From DATIHF01 sp035480955 (GTDB lineage Bacteria > Patescibacteriota > Microgenomatia > Woykebacterales > RBG-16-39-9b): a stretch of DNA of 18,550 nucleotides. Shown here piece after piece: positions 7,908 to 14,777 of this stretch. Both the position numbers and the translations under genes were made by a program. Under the pieces are notes generated by a model. That model was not told where the DNA came from, searched no databases, and saw only the letters and a program-made list of their open reading frames with translations. The DNA lies in assembly GCA_035480955.1 (NCBI GenBank), contig DATIHF010000080.1:1-18550 (forward strand). Direction: 5' to 3'. How positions within the stretch are numbered: the stretch's first letter is position 1; every line of letters starts with the position of its first letter.

Positions 7908-8044
7908 TCCGACCCAGTGGTTCTCTGGCTAAAATTTAGTTTCGCTCAACTTAAGTTTCCAAAACACTTCGTTTAGGATGGAAACTTTTCTTCGAATCAG
8001 TTTCGTTCCACTAAATTTCTTAACGCTTGGAACCAAAGGTCGGA
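7908..8044. repeat. Nested imperfect inverted repeat in the 259-bp intergenic region
   Basis: Paired arms are nested in order: TCCGACC (7908-7914) with GGTCGGA (8038-8044); TGGTTC (7918-7923) with GAACCA (8030-8035); AAATTTAGT (7932-7940) with ACTAAATTT (8010-8018); and AAGTTTCC (7953-7960) with GGAAACTT (7980-7987). The elements line up to form one long interrupted cruciform or RNA stem. In addition the segment at 7939-7961 (AGTTTCGCTCAACTT...) recurs in direct orientation at 7999-8021 (AGTTTCGTTCCACTA...) with several mismatches. No protein-coding frame explains it. It could be a MITE-like remnant or a structured RNA. Confidence 0.5.
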
Positions 8045-8094
8045 TACCAGTTTTTAAAAGCGCCGGGCTCAAAGCTGGTTATTGTGATATAAGC

Positions 8095-8123
8095 TTGATT
8101 CTTGACGCTTGATTCCTGATACT
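8095..8123 (+). promoter_or_regulatory. Possible promoter of the PAP2-like gene
   Basis: TTGATT (8095-8100), a 17-nt spacer, then GATACT (8118-8123), 6 nt before the ATG at 8130. The match is moderate. The same stretch carries the direct repeat GCTTGATTC (8093-8101 and 8107-8115). Confidence 0.3.
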
Positions 8124-8129
8124 TAAATC

Positions 8130-8717
8130 ATGAAGAAGTTTGCTCAGATTGTTTCGATAGTTTTTGAGCCCTACACAGTTTCCTTCGTAGCTCTTGTTTT
8201 GGTCACCCATCAGCTTCCAGTAAGCACTGAAGAAAAAATCGGCTGGTTTTTCGCCGCGGTCGCCCTTGGAGGCTTGCCAGCGTTAGCGGTTTATCTTTAC
8301 GAGCGCAAAATAGGCAAAATTCACGATGTTTTTATCACTAACCGTTTAGAAAGAAGAGATGTTCAACTGGCGTGGTTTTTGGGGTCGGGGGCCTTCTTTT
8401 TAGTTGCTCTTGCTTTCGACGCGCCTAGACTACTTTTGGCTTTGAGCTTGACCTTAGTCGTTTTGAGTTTTCTAATCACCCTCATATCTCTTTACTGGAA
8501 AGTCAGTGTTCACATGGTTGGTGTGACACTGTTTGTTACACTTTTGCTACTGTGTTACTCAGTTAGTACCTTTTGGCTTCTCATCTTGTTGCCCCTCGTC
8601 GCCTGGGCGAGGGTCAGACTGGGACAGCACACCTTGAGCCAGGTGACAGTCGCGACAATCATGACAATTGCCGTCACTTACAGTGTGTTTTACCTCTTTG
8701 GATTGGCTAGTTTTTGA
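8130..8717 (+). CDS. Divergent PAP2-superfamily membrane phosphatase
   Basis: 195 residues, mostly hydrophobic, with about five or six membrane helices. Three spaced motifs recall PAP2 phosphatases: NRLERRD (71-77) near the position of KxxxxxxRP; VSVH (S126, H128, then G131) in place of PSGH; and A-R161-VRLGQ-H167-TLS-Q171 in place of SRxxxxxHxxxD. The spacing of R161 and H167 is exact, and both histidines needed for phosphohistidine chemistry are present. The final aspartate is a glutamine and the first motif is degenerate. PAP2 enzymes of this kind dephosphorylate lipid-linked substrates such as phosphatidic acid or undecaprenyl pyrophosphate; the substrate here is unknown. It is followed 32 nt later by another small membrane protein that has its own strong promoter. 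Confidence 0.65.
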   Translation: MKKFAQIVSIVFEPYTVSFVALVLVTHQLPVSTEEKIGWFFAAVALGGLPALAVYLYERKIGKIHDVFITNRLERRDVQLAWFLGSGAFFLVALAFDAPRLLLALSLTLVVLSFLITLISLYWKVSVHMVGVTLFVTLLLLCYSVSTFWLLILLPLVAWARVRLGQHTLSQVTVATIMTIAVTYSVFYLFGLASF

Positions 8718-8742
8718 CATTTGTTTTCCAAGATTCTAAAAT
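8714..8742 (+). promoter_or_regulatory. Strong predicted promoter for the 144-residue membrane protein gene
   Basis: TTGACA (8714-8719), a 17-nt spacer, then TAAAAT (8737-8742): a full -35 match with near-ideal spacing. The -35 box overlaps the TGA stop codon of the preceding gene. Seven nt separate the -10 box from the ATG at 8750, so transcription would begin at the start codon itself. Confidence 0.65.
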
Positions 8743-8749
8743 TTAACTA

Positions 8750-9184
8750 ATGCTGACCACACCTCACCTATTAGTTGGTGCTGCAATTGGTGCAACTTTT
8801 CACAATCCGCTTCTAGTCGCTCCCGCGGCGGCGGCGAGCCATTTTGCGCTCGACAGCGTCCCCCATTTGATGGGAATCATCGAAGTAGAGGACTTGGATA
8901 AAAAAGACCTTGCTTTCGTGGTTGGTGATGTTCTTCTAGGAGTTTCACTGGTCTTTTTACTTTCAAGAAATAATCCCAACAGCGATCTCATGTGGCTGGG
9001 AGCTTTCTGTGCGGTGCTGCCAGACTTTCATCACACCTTTCAGGCACTTTTTGGCCCAGACAAGCTGGAAAAGTATGATAAATGGCACCTCAAGTTTCAC
9101 TACAAAAAGCCAATGGATATCCTTCCGGGGATAGCTACCCAGGTTTTGACCGTCCTCTTAGCAGTGTTTTTGATTCGACCATGA
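8750..9184 (+). CDS. Small membrane protein resembling membrane-bound metal-dependent hydrolases
   Basis: 144 residues with an early TPHLLVGAAIG segment (H6), then SHFALDSVPH (H31, D35, H39), hydrophobic helices at about 48-68 and 75-92, PDFHH near residue 100 and DKWHLKFHYKK near 120-130, ending in another hydrophobic helix. The pattern of His/Asp pairs at the membrane face is like that of inner-membrane metal-dependent hydrolases of the YdjM/DUF457 type (COG1988). Family membership is by pattern only and the substrate is unknown. It may be cotranscribed with the PAP2-like gene, but the promoter in between suggests mainly independent, probably leaderless, expression. Confidence 0.5.
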   Translation: MLTTPHLLVGAAIGATFHNPLLVAPAAAASHFALDSVPHLMGIIEVEDLDKKDLAFVVGDVLLGVSLVFLLSRNNPNSDLMWLGAFCAVLPDFHHTFQALFGPDKLEKYDKWHLKFHYKKPMDILPGIATQVLTVLLAVFLIRP

Positions 9185-9193
9185 ATCTAAGCC

Positions 9194-9223
9194 TTGCAAT
9201 TTCGAATAAAACTACCCTAAAAT
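9194..9223 (+). promoter_or_regulatory. Predicted promoter of the first surface-protein module
   Basis: TTGCAA (9194-9199), an 18-nt spacer, then TAAAAT (9218-9223). The ATG at 9242 lies 18 nt after the -10 box, giving a leader of about 11 nt with no Shine-Dalgarno sequence. Confidence 0.5.
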
Positions 9224-9241
9224 ATTAGATAAGACCTACCT

Positions 9242-9685
9242 ATGCCCAAACTGCCTAAAAAATCTTTTTACCTCATTTCCGGGATTCTATTGCTTCTGAT
9301 TCTAGTCTCTGCAGGACTTTTTTTGTTTTACCAAACTAACCCAAGCTTTTTAAAATCTCATCCAAAAGTCAGCATAATTAAAACAGAAGGCAAAAAAGAC
9401 ACTTCTCCAGTTAAGACTGCCTTTACCGCACAAATACTTACGCTTGGAAGCGATTCCTTAACAGTTAAAAACTTACAGGATGGTAAAAACTACAATGTGT
9501 CATTTAATTCCAGTACTTTAATAACCAGTAATGGGACAAACAGTTCTGTTGCAAATATTAAAGTTGGAGATAAGGTTCAGCTTTATTCAAAAACAACCTC
9601 AACAATAGACCCAAACAAAACTTATTACACTGAGTGGATTGATGTACAGCAACCTTTAGATTTCAGTAAGGTAGAGACAAAATGA
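9242..9685 (+). CDS. Single-pass membrane protein with DUF5666-like beta domain (module 1, small partner)
   Basis: 147 residues. A basic N-terminus (MPKLPKKS) leads into one hydrophobic helix (about 9-30); the rest is predicted to lie outside the cytoplasmic membrane. Residues from about 60 to 138 have the alternating pattern FTAQILTLGSDSLTVKNL, a T-[LMI]-I position, then NIKVGDKVQLYS, which is typical of DUF5666-like beta-barrel domains. Its last four bases overlap the start of the next gene (ATGA at 9682-9685), so the two are very likely translated together. A paralogous pair, with the same order and a similar small protein, starts at 14283. The molecular role is unknown; it may anchor or chaperone the large secreted partner. 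Confidence 0.75.
   Translation: MPKLPKKSFYLISGILLLLILVSAGLFLFYQTNPSFLKSHPKVSIIKTEGKKDTSPVKTAFTAQILTLGSDSLTVKNLQDGKNYNVSFNSSTLITSNGTNSSVANIKVGDKVQLYSKTTSTIDPNKTYYTEWIDVQQPLDFSKVETK
9668..9674 (+). promoter_or_regulatory. Shine-Dalgarno-like site inside module 1
   Basis: AAGGTAG lies 7 nt upstream of the ATG at 9682, within the coding end of the small partner gene. It is the best ribosome binding site in the window and belongs to a gene that is internal to an operon, in contrast with the promoter-proximal genes. Confidence 0.45.
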
Positions 9686-12606
9686 TTGGAACCCTGTCAG
9701 TTAGAAAATTACTAATACTTTCCTTTGCCTGTTTGGTATTTGGACTTTTATTTATTTTTCTACCCAAAAAAGCTTTTGCAGCTCCAAACAGCCAAGGACT
9801 TGGGTGGGCTTTACCCGTAGTAAAAACTAACGTTGATGGTGCAGGACAACCAGTTAATACCTGTTTCGGTCCTAACCCTGGCTTCAGTTTAATCACCGTC
9901 GTACTAAGAGATGGAGTTACTGGTGGCATAGTTAACGGAGCAATTACTATGAAGAATGTTAACTCAACATTTGGGAACACCGCATCGGCAGTTGGAAGCA
10001 GTGCAACCATAGGTTGTATAGTGCCAGGATCAGGACCAAACACAGGAGTTTGGGTATCAGTTTGGGGTGTTCCTGGTTATGAGTCGTGGCAGTATCAAAT
10101 GCCATCTCCAGCCGGACCAACTGCTAATTTCAACTGGTGCTGTGGTTTTGGGATAGATTACGCGAGTGGAGTAGGCGGAAATGGTGGGTATTCACTTGTC
10201 TATAATATCTATTTGATTCCAAACGGGCAGAATGGTTCATTACAGGCAAATAATCCTCAGCCAACAGGAAGAGTAATTGTTTCTAACACTGCGACTAATG
10301 TTAACGTTGATTTTCAATCATTAAGGGGTTTACAGCAAGCTGGAACTTCAAACTCTGTGCTTGATGGGTTTATTTGGCTTTCAGGACCAGCAAACCCAGC
10401 CTGTGGTGGTGGCACTAGCTGTTTTATAAGTCTCTGCTATACATTGTGCGGTAACTTCTTAGGTATTGGAGGAACGCTCTCCCGAACACTAAATAACCTA
10501 CCACTGGGTAAATATACTTACTATGTCCAACTTCATGAAACTTCCAGGGCTCCCTGTACAACTTGGATAGATGGCCGGACGTATTGTATGAACAATGACA
10601 TACCGATCACTGCACAAACCGATTTTCAAACTTTTTGTATTACTAACACTGCTGGAAATAATGTTCCATGTTTGACAGGTAGGAATCAACCCAATTTGAC
10701 AGGTAGCGTTAATAATCCAGGAACCATAACCCCTGGTACCTCAGTCACTTTTAATGGTACATCTCAAAATATAGGTAATGCGCCAACAGGAGGGCCGTTC
10801 TTCGTAAGATTTTGTCTAGATGCTCCGGATGAGGCTTCTTGTTACTCTGACCCCGCAATTACTGGAAAGACTTACACTGGAACAACTGTACTTGAGAGTG
10901 CTTTAAATAGTGGTGCTAGCAGTCTCTCCCCAAAGCAGTGGACTTGGACTGCGACTAGTGGAGACCATCAGATAGTATTTTGTGTAGATATTAATGCACC
11001 TGCGGGAGCAATTTCAGAAACGACTGAAACTGCAGATGACAACTGCACGACTCAGAGTTTTACAGTTGGTGGAGGTGGTGGGGGAAGTAAACCAGACCTA
11101 ACCATAGTACCTTTTAGTGCTAACACCCCAACCCAGGCAGTAAATGTTGGGTTCGGAACTACCACTCTTACTAGTCCCACAGGCAGTACTATTACTGTCC
11201 CTCAAGGTCAGGCAGTTACCTTTGCATACCGAGCGAGAAACATCGGATCAGTTAGTGCTGGAGCTTTTATTACCTTCGGCTCAGCTACCGGTAGTCCTGT
11301 GACAAGATCCATACCTACAGCGACTTTACCAGCTAACACTAGTACTGGACCTCAATTTTTTGGAGTAACTTGGGCTGCAGTTGGAACCTATACTGTCACC
11401 ATCAAAACGGATAATGGTTCATCTGTTGATGAAGCAGATGAAAACAACAACACCGTTGTTTTAACGATCAAAGTTTCAGCGGCTCCAAACCTTCAAGTCA
11501 TTTCAGTTTCCCCATTAGGTCCTGTTGCTGTGGGTCTTCCTGTCGATTTCCGAGCGGTCGTCCAAAATACTGGTAATTCCAACTCCGCTGCCACACTTGG
11601 CCGTTTCTGTGTCGACAACATCAACTGCTACACAGACAACACTGGACAAATAGGAAACGAGCCTGGCATCAAAGCACTTGTGACCAACGAAGGGACCTCG
11701 GTTGATACTACGTCTCCTTGGATACCAACCGGAGGTCCACACACAATCTACTTTTGTGCCGATACACCTAAACCTGGGGCAGTTCCTGAAACAAATGAAG
11801 ATGATAACTGTAACTCTTACTTTATACCCGCAGTCTCAACCAACAACTCTTGGTTGAAGACCACCTCGGGTGATGTAGGCAGTATTGGCCAAGGAACAAA
11901 CAGCATGCGTTTGCCAGCTCCTCTAGGACAGATCAATATTGACTATCTCGGTATCGGAAGCCACGGAATCAATGCAAAATTCCCAGGAGACATCGCTGCA
12001 GGAGCAAGAAAATGGTTGGTTAGCGACTATTCAGGATTTGGTTTGCCCTCTCCTAACAATTACGGACTTTTACTCGAAAAATTTGGCAAACTAGCCACTG
12101 GACTGACGGCGAACGGGACTTTGCCAACCACTAGCGGGGTTTACAGTTACCCGTCAGGCTTTACCTGGAACGGAATAGGTGGGACGTGCTCCTTGGCAGG
12201 CGCAACCCCAGCTATCACCGACGGTATGATCATCTTCATCAACGGAGATCTCACCATCGGCAATGGTGGTCAAAACACTTTGAACTCCAACGCCAATTGC
12301 CCAGTCGTCATTGTTGCTAAAGGCAATATCACTGTGAACGACGCTGTCACTACCATCAACTCCTTCATGGTCTCGGACGGCATCTTTGACTCTTTGCAAA
12401 ATTCAACCAACCCAGCGAACCCTCTCACGATCAACGGTGGAGTAATATCTAGCTTGGACTCAACTAAAGGCAGACCAAACTTTGATAGACAACTTTCAAA
12501 TAATGCCAGTCCAGCTGAGACACTTAACTTTAAGTCCGGCTACCTCTACATGTTGCTTGGCCATCTGGGTATCCAAAGGACCACTTTCGCTGAAGTTAAC
12601 CCCTAA
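9682..12606 (+). CDS. Large secreted surface protein with three CARDB domains (module 1)
   Basis: 974 residues. A signal peptide (hydrophobic 10-27, cleavage near AFA|AP at 33-34) is followed by a cysteine-rich N-terminal domain beginning GLGWA. Three CARDB-like Ig domains lie at about 337-460, 471-598 and 602-718; their ends carry the hallmark acidic tails ETTETADDN, DEADENNN and ETNEDDN. A run of six glycines (463-468) joins domains one and two. A core follows: W724, then SGDVGS (729-734), a KWL segment, then DGMIIFINGDLTI (847-859), VVIVAKGNITV and NSFMVSDGIFDS (893-904), which reads like a beta-solenoid. The tail is TTFAEVNP. N-domain, core and tail are shared with the protein at 14778. 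There is no LPxTG motif or C-terminal membrane anchor. Probably an adhesin or cell-surface structural protein. Confidence 0.8.
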   Translation: MIGTLSVRKLLILSFACLVFGLLFIFLPKKAFAAPNSQGLGWALPVVKTNVDGAGQPVNTCFGPNPGFSLITVVLRDGVTGGIVNGAITMKNVNSTFGNTASAVGSSATIGCIVPGSGPNTGVWVSVWGVPGYESWQYQMPSPAGPTANFNWCCGFGIDYASGVGGNGGYSLVYNIYLIPNGQNGSLQANNPQPTGRVIVSNTATNVNVDFQSLRGLQQAGTSNSVLDGFIWLSGPANPACGGGTSCFISLCYTLCGNFLGIGGTLSRTLNNLPLGKYTYYVQLHETSRAPCTTWIDGRTYCMNNDIPITAQTDFQTFCITNTAGNNVPCLTGRNQPNLTGSVNNPGTITPGTSVTFNGTSQNIGNAPTGGPFFVRFCLDAPDEASCYSDPAITGKTYTGTTVLESALNSGASSLSPKQWTWTATSGDHQIVFCVDINAPAGAISETTETADDNCTTQSFTVGGGGGGSKPDLTIVPFSANTPTQAVNVGFGTTTLTSPTGSTITVPQGQAVTFAYRARNIGSVSAGAFITFGSATGSPVTRSIPTATLPANTSTGPQFFGVTWAAVGTYTVTIKTDNGSSVDEADENNNTVVLTIKVSAAPNLQVISVSPLGPVAVGLPVDFRAVVQNTGNSNSAATLGRFCVDNINCYTDNTGQIGNEPGIKALVTNEGTSVDTTSPWIPTGGPHTIYFCADTPKPGAVPETNEDDNCNSYFIPAVSTNNSWLKTTSGDVGSIGQGTNSMRLPAPLGQINIDYLGIGSHGINAKFPGDIAAGARKWLVSDYSGFGLPSPNNYGLLLEKFGKLATGLTANGTLPTTSGVYSYPSGFTWNGIGGTCSLAGATPAITDGMIIFINGDLTIGNGGQNTLNSNANCPVVIVAKGNITVNDAVTTINSFMVSDGIFDSLQNSTNPANPLTINGGVISSLDSTKGRPNFDRQLSNNASPAETLNFKSGYLYMLLGHLGIQRTTFAEVNP

Positions 12607-12620
12607 AAAATTAGCGTCTC

Positions 12621-12649
12621 TGGAGACAAATCCCTTTTTGTGATAAAAT
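12621..12649 (+). promoter_or_regulatory. Predicted promoter of mnmA
   Basis: A good -10 box TAAAAT (12644-12649) lies 10 nt before the ATG; the -35 candidate TGGAGA (12621-12626, 17-nt spacer) is weak. The -35 box falls in a small inverted repeat, GTCTC-TG-GAGAC (12616-12627). The mRNA would have a 3-4 nt leader. Confidence 0.4.
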
Positions 12650-12659
12650 CTGTGGCCGT

Positions 12660-13730
12660 ATGGCCCAGAAAAAAACTGTCCCCAATCAAAATAAAAGAGT
12701 CCTCGTTGCACTATCCGGCGGAGTAGATAGTGCCGTTAGCGCTGCTTTGCTCAAAGACCAGGGCTACACAGTCGAAGCCGGCCACATGGTCTGCTGGGAT
12801 GAAGGTCCTTACTGTTCGGCCGACGCTGACCGCGCCTCCGCAGCCAAGGTAGCTGCTCACCTCGATATTCCTTTTCACGTTTTTGATTTTCGTAAAGAAT
12901 ACAGACAGGAAGTCATCGGCTACTTCTACTCAGAGTACGAAGAGGGGAGAACTCCCAACCCAGACGTAGCCTGCAATCGGGAGATCAAGTTTGGAATTTT
13001 TCTCCAAAAAGCTCTCTCGCTCGGCTACGATTATATTGCCACTGGGCACTACGCGAGAGTTGAGAAAGTAGGAGACAGATACAAATTGCTTGCCGGAGTT
13101 GATCCCAACAAAGATCAAAGCTACTTTCTCTACAATTTAAACCAAGAGCAACTTGCCCACAGTCTTTTTCCAGTTGGAGCTTTGCTAAAAACCCAGGTTC
13201 GAGAAATTGCTGAGAAGTACAAACTGCCGAACTCAGCCAAAAAAGACAGCCAGGGGATTTGTTTCATTGGAGACGTCGAAATTAGCGAATTTTTGCGCGA
13301 AAAGATCAAACCCAGGTTTGGTGAGGTTGTCAATCCCTCTGGGGAAGTGCTAGGAAAGCACCAGGGGGTGGCTTTTTACACAATTGGACAGAGAGAAGGG
13401 CTGGGAATCAGTAAAAAAGTCCCACACTATGTCGTTGCCAAACAAATTAAGACCAATACTATCGTCGCCGCTCCTTTCAATGATGAAAGCCACTTTCAGA
13501 AGTCTTTAAGCGGAGAAAAAGTAAATTGGGTGAGTTCAATCCCTCTCGAAGGTGAGGAAGTCTCTGTGAGAAGCCGTTACCGCCAGGATTTGCTTTCAGC
13601 TAGGATTGTCGAAGCAGAGGAAAAAAGCCTCAAACTGGCCTTCTCAGAGCCTCAGAGAGGTATAACTTCAGGTCAGTCCGTCGTTCTCTACAAAGGCGAA
13701 GAGGTTTTGGGTGGGGGAACAATAATTTAA
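12660..13730 (+). CDS. mnmA: tRNA-specific 2-thiouridylase MnmA
   Basis: Inserts sulfur at position 2 of uridine 34 in the tRNAs for Lys, Glu and Gln, using ATP to adenylate the base and a cysteine persulfide to deliver sulfur. The protein has 356 residues, a normal length for the family. The PP-loop SGGVDSA is at 19-25, the first catalytic cysteine C105 in NPDVACNREIKFG, the ATGHYAR motif at 127-133, DQSYFLY at 152-158, and the second catalytic cysteine C201 in SQGICFIGD. The central region KHQGVAFYTIGQREGLGI and the C-terminal beta domain ending VLGGGTII are complete. It is a housekeeping gene lying between the two surface-protein modules. The promoter is so close that the transcript has almost no leader. 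Confidence 0.97.
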   Translation: MAQKKTVPNQNKRVLVALSGGVDSAVSAALLKDQGYTVEAGHMVCWDEGPYCSADADRASAAKVAAHLDIPFHVFDFRKEYRQEVIGYFYSEYEEGRTPNPDVACNREIKFGIFLQKALSLGYDYIATGHYARVEKVGDRYKLLAGVDPNKDQSYFLYNLNQEQLAHSLFPVGALLKTQVREIAEKYKLPNSAKKDSQGICFIGDVEISEFLREKIKPRFGEVVNPSGEVLGKHQGVAFYTIGQREGLGISKKVPHYVVAKQIKTNTIVAAPFNDESHFQKSLSGEKVNWVSSIPLEGEEVSVRSRYRQDLLSARIVEAEEKSLKLAFSEPQRGITSGQSVVLYKGEEVLGGGTII

Positions 13731-13736
13731 AAGAAA

Positions 13737-13745
13737 TGCTACACT
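13737..13745 (+). promoter_or_regulatory. Extended -10 promoter candidate before the 154-residue membrane protein gene
   Basis: TG-C-TACACT (13737-13745) is an extended -10 pattern 15 nt before the ATG at 13761; no good -35 box is seen. An alternative A/T box, TATATAAA (13750-13757), lies too close to the ATG for a leadered transcript. Confidence 0.3.
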
Positions 13746-13760
13746 TAGATATATAAAGAT

Positions 13761-14225
13761 ATGGATAATACAATCTCATCTAAAATAGTAACTAGTAGTG
13801 CAAAAGATATCGTAACACCTCAAATAGTGAGTGTCAGTTACTGGATTGCCACACCTAGTGTAGGTTCGCTCAACCACTGGGGACTGGCTCTTTTGGCGGC
13901 CTTAAGTACTTTGGTCCTCATCTTCGTCTTGGTTTTGCTCGGGATTAAGCTCCTCAACTCATCTCTTTCTTCAACGAAACAAAAATTTCTCACTAAAGCA
14001 ATTTGGTCATTGATCGCTTTTGGCCCAATTGGATGGCTTCTGATACTGTCTCGTTTGTACGGAATTGTTTTTTTCTCAGCGCGGTTTTGGTGGGTGATTT
14101 GGTTTGCCTGTTTGATCGCAGTTTGCGTTTATCTCTACCGGAATTACAGAAAAATTCCTGCGAAAGAACACTCCATCCAAACCTACCAACTCAAAAAGAG
14201 ATACTTCCCCAAGAAAAAACGTTGA
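13761..14225 (+). CDS. Small membrane protein of unknown function, about three membrane helices
   Basis: 154 residues. A polar Ser/Thr/Val-rich N-terminus (1-38) is followed by a long hydrophobic helix (about 42-64), a short loop with SSLSSTKQKFL, two further helices (about 80-97 and 104-126) and a strongly basic C-terminal tail ending RYFPKKKR. I do not recognise a named family. The basic tail probably faces the cytoplasm. It starts 30 nt after mnmA and ends 57 nt before the second surface-protein module; it might belong to either unit or be independent. Confidence 0.65.
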   Translation: MDNTISSKIVTSSAKDIVTPQIVSVSYWIATPSVGSLNHWGLALLAALSTLVLIFVLVLLGIKLLNSSLSSTKQKFLTKAIWSLIAFGPIGWLLILSRLYGIVFFSARFWWVIWFACLIAVCVYLYRNYRKIPAKEHSIQTYQLKKRYFPKKKR

Positions 14226-14241
14226 GTTTGAAATAGGTTGC

Positions 14242-14271
14242 TTGCTATTTCTTTTCTTTTTTTCTTATAAT
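14242..14271 (+). promoter_or_regulatory. Predicted promoter of the second surface-protein module
   Basis: TTGCTA (14242-14247), an 18-nt spacer rich in pyrimidines, then a perfect TATAAT (14266-14271). Eleven nt separate it from the ATG at 14283, so the leader would be only about 4-5 nt. Confidence 0.65.
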
Positions 14272-14282
14272 TAAAGTTAAGA

Positions 14283-14777
14283 ATGAGCCTGCCCAAAGAC
14301 TCCAGTGTATTTTTCGATAAAAATAAACTTAGTAGAAAGAATCTCCTCGGCGAGTCAGCCATAGTTTTGTCAGTATTAGTGCTGATTGGCTTGATTTTAG
14401 GTGCAGGATTGATCCTACGAAACCACTCTTCCAACTCACAAAATAAAAAACAGGCCACCGCAGCTGCAAAACCCAACAAACCCACGGATTATCAGCTCGG
14501 CAATATGGTTGTGGGCCTCGTTACCTCAATCGATAAGAACAATAAGACAATCATGATTCAGACCTCAGAAGACCCACCCAAAATTCACAAAATTTTGATT
14601 GGCTCAAAGACTATGATCAGTCTAGCCCCGTCGCCTTACGCTAGTGCCTCTGCAAAAGTAAATTACTCACGCAAGTTTGAAAATCTGAGAGTAGGGAATG
14701 TCTTGCAAATTATCACAAAAGAAGATCCAAAAATTACTAACGACCTCAATGCATTAACAGTGGTAATCGTGATCTAA
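14283..14777 (+). CDS. Single-pass membrane protein with DUF5666-like beta domain (module 2, small partner)
   Basis: 164 residues. A charged N-terminal segment (1-24) precedes one hydrophobic helix (about 25-45), a Ser/Asn/Lys/Ala-rich linker (46-68) and a beta domain (about 73-164) with VVGLVTSIDKNNKTIMIQ, TMI, and NLRVGNVLQIITK followed by LNALTVVIVI. This is the same layout as the small protein at 9242: basic N-terminus, one helix, linker, DUF5666-like fold. The next gene starts immediately after its TAA (TAA-ATG, no intervening base), so the pair must be cotranscribed and is probably translationally coupled. The function is unknown; its fixed pairing with a large secreted protein suggests a joint role at the cell envelope. 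Confidence 0.75.
   Translation: MSLPKDSSVFFDKNKLSRKNLLGESAIVLSVLVLIGLILGAGLILRNHSSNSQNKKQATAAAKPNKPTDYQLGNMVVGLVTSIDKNNKTIMIQTSEDPPKIHKILIGSKTMISLAPSPYASASAKVNYSRKFENLRVGNVLQIITKEDPKITNDLNALTVVIVI

Noticed and set aside
7871..8129. Insertion sequence remnant with transposase
   Set aside because: No transposase-like reading frame of useful length exists in this gap on either strand; only the inverted repeats are supported.
9683..9685. UGA read as glycine (Gracilibacteria/Absconditabacteria code)
   Set aside because: UGA ends several genes at positions where the family length is complete and another gene begins immediately.
9727..9735. Possible lipobox (LSFAC, Cys at residue 17) in the module 1 surface protein
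   Set aside because: The cysteine lies in the middle of the hydrophobic signal segment, the -3 residue is serine rather than Leu/Val/Ile, and a normal AFA|AP signal peptidase I site follows.
14003..14236. Open frame of 77 codons overlapping the end of the 154-residue membrane protein gene
   Set aside because: It lies in another frame of a good membrane protein gene, has a biased, implausible composition and no start signal.
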